NCBI GenBank assembly: GCA_947246015.1
Contig: CAMXQE010000036.1
Coordinates: forward strand, 1 to 37,729
From: an uncultured Lachnospiraceae bacterium
GTDB lineage: Bacteria > Bacillota > Clostridia > Lachnospirales > Lachnospiraceae
Length of the DNA: 37,729 nucleotides
Direction of reading: 5' to 3'
Part shown: piece by piece, positions 33,284-37,729 of the stretch
Layout: the number at the start of each line of letters is the position of its first letter
How positions within the stretch are numbered: position 1 is the first letter of the stretch
Position numbers and translations under genes: made by a program
The notes under the pieces: model-generated
Told to the model about the DNA's origin: nothing
Database searches by the model: none
The model's input: only the letters and a program-made list of their open reading frames with translations

Positions 33284-33364
33284 GCAAAGGGGCGTAAGGA
33301 AATCAGCCGCTATGCGGCAAGCGCCCCGCGCGTCGGGATGGGGAAGGAACTTCCCTGCTTGATT
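33284..33364 (+). repeat. Interspersed structured repeat, copy D2
   Basis: An 81-bp copy, related to B1. Outer stem GGGGCG paired with CGCCCC, inner GCCGC/GCGGC, second hairpin GGGGAAG with CTTCCC. It ends TTGATT, 26 bp before the next start codon. Confidence 0.9.
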
Positions 33365-33390
33365 GATTGACAGGAAAGGGGCAGGCAGAA

Positions 33391-33945
33391 ATGGGAGAAA
33401 ATAAAAATGTGGTAAGAGGATATTGTTTCGGGACGGCAGAGGATGCGGAGATAGCCAGACAGGAAGTAAAAAAGATAGAATATCTGGAGCAGCATATGGA
33501 TTACGGGAAGACGGAAAATATATTACTGGTATATCGGAAGGCAGTAGAGAGCCGTATTTTTCAGACTCCCGTGGGTTGGGAGTACCTGCGTTCCCTTCAG
33601 GAACGCTTATTGGAAGCGGAGGATTTGGAGGAGGCGATTCCGCCGGTGGCGCTTTATACGGTTTTTGCCCACCGGGTAGGTGACGATATCCGCGTTCCCG
33701 CACCGCGGCTGCCGGAGAAAAAGACGAAGAACTTTAAGGGCAGTTTTATCGTATCCCTGATAGTGAATCTGATTCTGGCGGTTGCAGTAGGTGCGATGTT
33801 TGCTATTGCGTTAACCAGTGACCAGCCGAACATTCTGAATTATGAAAGAGCGCTGGTAAATAAGTATGCAGCATGGGAGCAGGAGCTGACAGAGCGGGAA
33901 AATCAGATAAGGGAGCAGGAACGGCAGGATACAGCTGAAGAATGA
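33391..33945 (+). CDS. Hypothetical single-pass membrane protein
   Basis: A 184-residue protein with a soluble N-terminal part (1-118), one membrane helix (about 119-145, SFIVSLIVNLILAVAVGAMF) and a charged C-terminal helix rich in Glu, Arg and Gln (about 155-184) that may form a coiled coil. I do not recognise a domain. The N-terminal RGYCFGTAEDAEIARQEVKK segment and the LRSLQERLLEAEDLEEAIPP segment look helical. ATG 33391 follows purine-rich AGGAAAGGGG; the in-frame codon at 33367 lies next to the repeat and is unlikely. No promoter lies between repeat D2 and the gene. It precedes the two-component system by 119 bp. Confidence 0.78.
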   Translation: MGENKNVVRGYCFGTAEDAEIARQEVKKIEYLEQHMDYGKTENILLVYRKAVESRIFQTPVGWEYLRSLQERLLEAEDLEEAIPPVALYTVFAHRVGDDIRVPAPRLPEKKTKNFKGSFIVSLIVNLILAVAVGAMFAIALTSDQPNILNYERALVNKYAAWEQELTERENQIREQERQDTAEE

Positions 33946-34064
33946 TGGATTTTCACAGTTTTTACATAATTTGCGGTTATACTGAAAGGAAAGCAGAAGG
34001 AATATGCTTCTGGGGGCGGAATATTTGACCGGATAGGGGAAATATAAAGAAGGAGCAGAGGATT

Positions 34065-34748
34065 ATGGAGAGGCTGAAAATTTTAGTAGTGGATGATGAG
34101 AGCAGAATGCGGAAACTGGTCAGGGATTTCCTTGTGAAAAGTAATTATGAGGTAGTGGAAGCAGAGGATGGGAATGCTGCTTTGGATATTTTTTTTGAAC
34201 AGAAAGATATCGCGCTGATTATCCTGGATGTGATGATGCCTAAGATGGACGGCTGGGAGGTGTGCAGGGAAATAAGAAGTTATTCCAAGGTGCCGATTAT
34301 CATGCTGACGGCAAAGTCGGATGAGCGGGACGAACTGCAGGGATTCCAGCTGGGGGTAGATGAATATATTTCCAAACCTTTCAGTCCGAAAATCCTTGTC
34401 GCAAGAGTGGAAGCTATTTTACGCCGCACCAATCAGGTAAGCAGCGACGAAGTGTTGGAAATGGGCGGGATTCAGCTGAATAAGGCGGCGCATATGGTTA
34501 TCATTGACGGCAGGCAGGTGGAGTTAAGCTATAAGGAATTTGAACTTCTGTCATATTTTATGGAAAACAGGGGCATTGCCCTATCCAGAGAGAAGATTTT
34601 GAATAATGTATGGAATTACGATTATTTTGGGGATGCGAGGACCATTGATACCCATGTAAAGAAGCTGCGCAGCAAGATGGGCGAGAAGGGGGAACTGATT
34701 AAAACGATATGGGGGATGGGCTATAAGTTTGAAGCGGAGCAGCAGTGA
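34065..34748 (+). CDS. OmpR/PhoB-family response regulator
   Basis: A 227-residue DNA-binding response regulator. The receiver domain (1-120) has the acidic pair in VVDDESRM, the phosphorylated Asp55 in LIILDVMMPKMDGW, Thr in IMLTAKSDERDE (about 83) and Lys in YISKPFSP (about 105). A winged-helix output domain (about 130-225) shows VELSYKEFELLSYFMENRGI, the transactivation loop, and IDTHVKKLRSKMGEKG, the recognition helix region. It would be phosphorylated by the histidine kinase encoded two genes later. AAGGAG precedes ATG 34065. Targets cannot be read from sequence. Confidence 0.96.
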   Translation: MERLKILVVDDESRMRKLVRDFLVKSNYEVVEAEDGNAALDIFFEQKDIALIILDVMMPKMDGWEVCREIRSYSKVPIIMLTAKSDERDELQGFQLGVDEYISKPFSPKILVARVEAILRRTNQVSSDEVLEMGGIQLNKAAHMVIIDGRQVELSYKEFELLSYFMENRGIALSREKILNNVWNYDYFGDARTIDTHVKKLRSKMGEKGELIKTIWGMGYKFEAEQQ

Positions 34749-34780
34749 ATCTGTACAGGCAGGAGGAAGAAGGAGAACAA

Positions 34781-35224
34781 TTGAGAAAAAAGATTTTTTC
34801 CATAACTATTTTAGTCTTCGCAGGTATCTGTATTTTGATACCGCTTGTTTGGTTTCTGTATGATTTTTCTCATAGGGAAGAGCCTGTAAGGCAGGAAGAT
34901 TACGGTTCCTTTACCACCCAGACGGTTGTGAGTTATGATGGGAAACTGTCGGCACAGTGTACACCGGAAAAATATAACGGCAGGAATAAGCTGACCAGAC
35001 AGATTCGAATTGACATAAAAAACACAGAGACAAAAGAAACGGTATATAGTTTTTTCCCGGCAAGGGTATGGGATTTCTGGGGAATCTGCTGGGAGAGTGA
35101 CAGTTATAATCTTTGGATACAGTCAGGTGATACAGGAGTCCACTGTTATAAGTATGAAGAAGGGGAATGGATACAGGATTATGATGCGGTAAGGCCGGCA
35201 GATATTATATCCAAGTATGATTAA
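34781..35224 (+). CDS. Small membrane-anchored protein between regulator and kinase
   Basis: An unrecognised protein of about 147 residues. It has a basic N-terminus and one signal-anchor helix (about 5-28, FSITILVFAGICILIPLVWF) followed by an extracytoplasmic domain rich in aromatic residues and Cys (FFPARVWDFWGICWESDSYN, VHCYKYEEGEWIQDYD). I chose TTG 34781 because AGGAG lies five bases upstream; a GTG at 34745 that overlaps the regulator's stop lacks a properly spaced site. It sits between regulator and kinase genes in an apparent operon, so an accessory sensor or modulator of the kinase is plausible. Confidence 0.75.
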   Translation: MRKKIFSITILVFAGICILIPLVWFLYDFSHREEPVRQEDYGSFTTQTVVSYDGKLSAQCTPEKYNGRNKLTRQIRIDIKNTETKETVYSFFPARVWDFWGICWESDSYNLWIQSGDTGVHCYKYEEGEWIQDYDAVRPADIISKYD

Positions 35225-35248
35225 GAATATAAATGGTAGGATGAACGG

Positions 35249-36721
35249 ATGAAATATTCAATCAAAAAGCAATTTGCAATGATTTTCATAGGATTAATGT
35301 CAGCCACGATTTTGCTATGCTGGTTTATAAACAGTACTCTTTTGGGTGAATATTACATTGGAAATAAGAAAAAAGCATTAATAAATGCCTATACAACAAT
35401 CAATCGGGCTTTCAGTGCCGGAAATATTATGACAGAGGAATTTGATATCCAGCTGCAGAAGATTATAGAAAAATACAATATCAGCCTCATTGTATTGGAT
35501 ACGGATTCCCAAATGCTCATAACATCCCGCAATGATCAGGAGACTATGAGCAAAAGATTATGGGATAATTTTTTTAATGATTTCGGCGGGGATGAGAACC
35601 AAACCATTTTGGAAAAAGAGGAAAACTACACAATTCAAAGGATTACCGATCCGAGGACTATGACAGAATACATTGAGATATGGGGTGTATTTGACAATGG
35701 GAATATTTTTCTGTTCAGGACGGCATTGGAAGGAATCAGGGACAGCGTGGCGATTGCAAACCGCTTTCTTGCTTATGTGGGAATCGCTGCAGCAATTATC
35801 AGCGGCGGCGTTATCCTTATGGTATCAAGGAAAGTAACAGAGCCGATTATGGAGCTGGCCAGGATATCCGAGCGGATGGCGGGGCTGGATTTCGATGCCA
35901 AATACTGCGGAAACAGTAAGACAGAGATTGCTTTACTGGGACATAATATCAACGAACTTTCCAATACACTGGAGGAAACGATTTCCGAACTGAAGACTGC
36001 AAATAATGAACTGCAGAAAGATATAGAGAAAAAGAATGAAATCGATGAAATGCGCAAGGAATTTTTATCCAATGTTTCTCACGAACTGAAAACTCCGATT
36101 GCGCTGATTCAGGGATATGCGGAAGGATTGAAAGAAGGAATCAATGACGATGCGGAAAGCAGGGAGTTTTACTGCGATGTTATCATTGACGAAGCGGCTA
36201 AGATGAATCATATGGTGAAAAAACTGCTGACTCTGAATCAGCTGGAATTTGGAAACGATGTGGTTGCAATGGAGCGTTTTGACATAGCGGCTTTAATACA
36301 CAATTATATACAGTCAGCGGAAATATTGGCAAAGCAGCGGGAAATCAGTGTCCGTTTCGAAGAACAGGGGACGGTTTGTGTCTGGGCGGATGAATTTAAG
36401 ACAGAGGAAGTATTTGCAAATTATTTCAGCAATGCCATCCATCATGCATCAGGGCAGAAAGTGATTGATGTCAGGCTGACGAAACTGGAGCATAAGGTCA
36501 GGGTTTCCGTTTTTAATACGGGAGAACCTATTCCGGAGGAAAGTTTAGCGCATATATGGGAAAAATTTTATAAAGTAGATAAGGCCAGAACGAGGGAATA
36601 TGGGGGGAGCGGCGTGGGGCTGTCGATTGTGAAAGCGATTATGGAATCCATGAATCAGGATTACGGCGTGGTGAATTATGATAACGGAGTAGAATTTTGG
36701 TTTGAACTTGAGACGAATTAG
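35249..36721 (+). CDS. Sensor histidine kinase
   Basis: A 490-residue HATPase-type kinase. Membrane helix one (about 11-30), an extracytoplasmic sensor (about 31-170) with no family I can name, helix two (about 172-193), HAMP (about 194-246), then a coiled stalk and the HisKA domain with phospho-acceptor His278 in FLSNVSHELKTPIALIQGYA. The ATP-binding domain shows the N box (NYFSNAIHHAS), the G1 region (VSVFNTGEPIP), the F box (IWEKFYKVD), and the G2 region (GGSGVGLSIVKAIME). It is the partner of the response regulator at 34065. AGGA lies seven bases before ATG 35249. Confidence 0.95.
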   Translation: MKYSIKKQFAMIFIGLMSATILLCWFINSTLLGEYYIGNKKKALINAYTTINRAFSAGNIMTEEFDIQLQKIIEKYNISLIVLDTDSQMLITSRNDQETMSKRLWDNFFNDFGGDENQTILEKEENYTIQRITDPRTMTEYIEIWGVFDNGNIFLFRTALEGIRDSVAIANRFLAYVGIAAAIISGGVILMVSRKVTEPIMELARISERMAGLDFDAKYCGNSKTEIALLGHNINELSNTLEETISELKTANNELQKDIEKKNEIDEMRKEFLSNVSHELKTPIALIQGYAEGLKEGINDDAESREFYCDVIIDEAAKMNHMVKKLLTLNQLEFGNDVVAMERFDIAALIHNYIQSAEILAKQREISVRFEEQGTVCVWADEFKTEEVFANYFSNAIHHASGQKVIDVRLTKLEHKVRVSVFNTGEPIPEESLAHIWEKFYKVDKARTREYGGSGVGLSIVKAIMESMNQDYGVVNYDNGVEFWFELETN

Positions 36722-36730
36722 TGCTATAAT
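36702..36730 (+). promoter_or_regulatory. Promoter of the lipoprotein gene, inside the kinase 3' end
   Basis: TTGAAC (36702-36707) and perfect TATAAT (36725-36730) with a 17-bp spacer and an extended TG before the -10. The -35 overlaps the last codons of the kinase gene, so the lipoprotein can be made independently. Confidence 0.82.
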
Positions 36731-36810
36731 ATAAAAGCATATGTAAGTCAGAGGATAAAAAACGTGCTTACGCCCGGATACACGGGCTGATGGCAGCATG
36801 GAGGATTAAT

Positions 36811-37554
36811 ATGAGAAAGTCAGGATTGATATTTGCAGTGGCAGCATCTTTGTGTATGACTGCCTGCGGTTCGACCATTCCGGATATGACGGAAGAGCAG
36901 GAAGCAATGATTGTGGAGTATGCGGCAGGGCTGCTGTTGAAATATGATAAGAATTATCATGGAAGACTGCTGGAGGAGGAAGAACTGGAGAAAGCGGAAC
37001 AAAAGGAAGCCGAGATACTTGAGAGAAAGGCGGAAGAGGAGGCTGCAAAAGAAGCGGAGGAAGCAGAAGAAGCAACAGAAGAAACAACTCCGGTAGTAGA
37101 TATCAGTGAGGAACCGGAAGCCATTACATATCGAAGCATAGAAGAATTTTATGGTATTGATGGTGTGGCAATCAATTTTATGGGATATGAATTGAAGGAT
37201 ATGTATCCTGACGAAGACACAGACAATATGTTTTTTGCCATGAATGCGTCCAGCGGCTGTAAATTGGTGGTGCTTCACTTTGATGTGGAGAATACGGGCG
37301 GACAGGATAAGGAATTGGATATGCTGTCTTTGGAAACAAAATTTAAGATTGCGTTTAATGGAGATTCGCCGAAATATGCGTTGACAACTATGTTGACAAA
37401 CGATATGGCTTCCTACAAGGGGACGATTGCTGCCGGAGATTCTGAACAGCTTGTATTGGTTGCCGAATTGCAGGAGGATAAAGCACAGTCCATTCAAATG
37501 ATTTCCCTGATTATGCGAAATGGTACAGAGGAAGCAACAATTTCATTGAATTAA
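36811..37554 (+). CDS. Probable lipoprotein of unknown function
   Basis: This 247-residue protein begins with a lipoprotein signal (RKSGLIFAVAASLCMTACGS; lipobox MTAC, Cys near residue 18), so it would be lipid-anchored outside the membrane. An acidic, Glu/Ala-rich coiled segment (about 45-95) leads to a C-terminal beta-rich domain (about 115-247, with CKLVVLHFDVENTGGQDKEL and LVLVAELQEDKAQSIQMISL) that resembles the extracellular immunoglobulin-like DUF4352/TRAP type domains, though I am not sure of the family. GGAGG six bases before ATG 36811 sets the start over the in-frame ATG 36790. It lies after the two-component operon with its own promoter. Confidence 0.82.
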   Translation: MRKSGLIFAVAASLCMTACGSTIPDMTEEQEAMIVEYAAGLLLKYDKNYHGRLLEEEELEKAEQKEAEILERKAEEEAAKEAEEAEEATEETTPVVDISEEPEAITYRSIEEFYGIDGVAINFMGYELKDMYPDEDTDNMFFAMNASSGCKLVVLHFDVENTGGQDKELDMLSLETKFKIAFNGDSPKYALTTMLTNDMASYKGTIAAGDSEQLVLVAELQEDKAQSIQMISLIMRNGTEEATISLN

Positions 37555-37610
37555 AGCGTTGAAGTTAAAATAAGGGAAACAAGTAGAAATAATGAAAAAA
37601 ATATTTGCCG

Positions 37611-37637
37611 AAAAAGCCCATAAATTGGGCTTTTTTT
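37611..37637 (+). terminator. Rho-independent terminator of the lipoprotein gene
   Basis: AAAAAGCCCA (37611-37620) pairs with TGGGCTTTTT (37626-37635) around five bases, with a run of seven T. Confidence 0.93.
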
Positions 37638-37678
37638 GATAATTTGCAAAAAAAATGAAAAAAATATCAGATTTGTTA

Positions 37679-37707
37679 TTGACAACTCTTTCCAAGGGTG
37701 CTATACT
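37679..37707 (+). promoter_or_regulatory. Near-consensus promoter pointing out of the window
   Basis: Perfect TTGACA (37679-37684) and TATACT (37702-37707) with a 17-bp spacer, preceded by A/T tracts. Its product starts within the last 15 bases and cannot be identified; a strong promoter of this kind often serves stable RNA or a housekeeping gene. Confidence 0.88.
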
Positions 37708-37729
37708 CAATTTCGTTGCCGACGAGATG

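Overview
The window reads as a chromosomal segment of a gut-type Lachnospiraceae bacterium (Firmicutes, Clostridia), with GC in the mid-40s percent. The reasons are the sigma-A-like promoters, strong AGGAGG-type ribosome binding sites, tRNA and tmRNA genes without an encoded CCA, the secG-rnr-smpB-ssrA order, a YtrA-type GntR regulator with an ABC exporter, and a J-like/TPR giant protein of a kind common in this family. This assignment comes from gene content and is an inference. No plasmid or phage structural gene is visible, and almost all of the window is ordinary coding DNA.

Layout: 1-3170 carries an unrecognised protein translationally coupled to an FRG-domain protein, then an XRE regulator with its own promoter and a palindromic operator. 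At 3222-4141 a MerR regulator sits behind a textbook 19-bp-spacer MerR promoter on the minus strand. At 4357-6970 a small coiled-coil protein precedes a PcRGLX/YetA-like (rhamnogalacturonan lyase type) enzyme. At 7111-14772 come a small unknown protein, a DUF1015 protein, glycogen branching enzyme GlgB with an unusual charged C-terminal tail, an MscS channel and a chemotaxis receptor. At 14971-16823 are tRNA-Thr(CGT), a YbjQ-family protein behind a strong promoter with a long perfect operator, and a CDF metal exporter. At 17037-27229 are gpmI, a J-like/TPR protein, the GntR/ABC operon and eno. At 27409-32201 are a DUF1801 protein, a nicotinamidase-like hydrolase, then secG, rnr, smpB and tmRNA. 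At 32180-33133 is a small segment bounded by a 27-bp duplication of the tmRNA 3' end, followed by a collapsed Uma2-like gene. The window closes with a membrane protein, a two-component system with an extra membrane protein between regulator and kinase, a lipoprotein, a terminator, and a near-consensus promoter pointing out of the window.

The most interesting structure is a family of six 81-87 bp interspersed repeats (15118, 28911, 28995, 32734, 33197, 33284). Each starts GCACA or GCAAA and ends in ATT, usually CGATT. Each can fold into a forked hairpin followed by a second hairpin, and the stems vary in sequence while pairing is kept. Every array begins directly after the T-run of a Rho-independent terminator, all copies share one orientation, and two loci are exact head-to-tail dimers lying in the leaders of rnr and of an unknown membrane protein. 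Second is the ssrA 3'-end duplication, which looks like attL/attR of a decayed integrated element. Third are near-identical operator half-sites (GTATTA and TAATAC) placed over the -10 of both the GntR/ABC promoter and the ybjQ promoter, suggesting one regulator for both.

How the genes work together: gpmI and eno are consecutive lower-glycolysis steps, although separately transcribed. SecG (export), RNase R, SmpB and tmRNA form the usual RNA and ribosome-rescue cluster. The other genes serve carbohydrate use, envelope stress, metal efflux and signalling.
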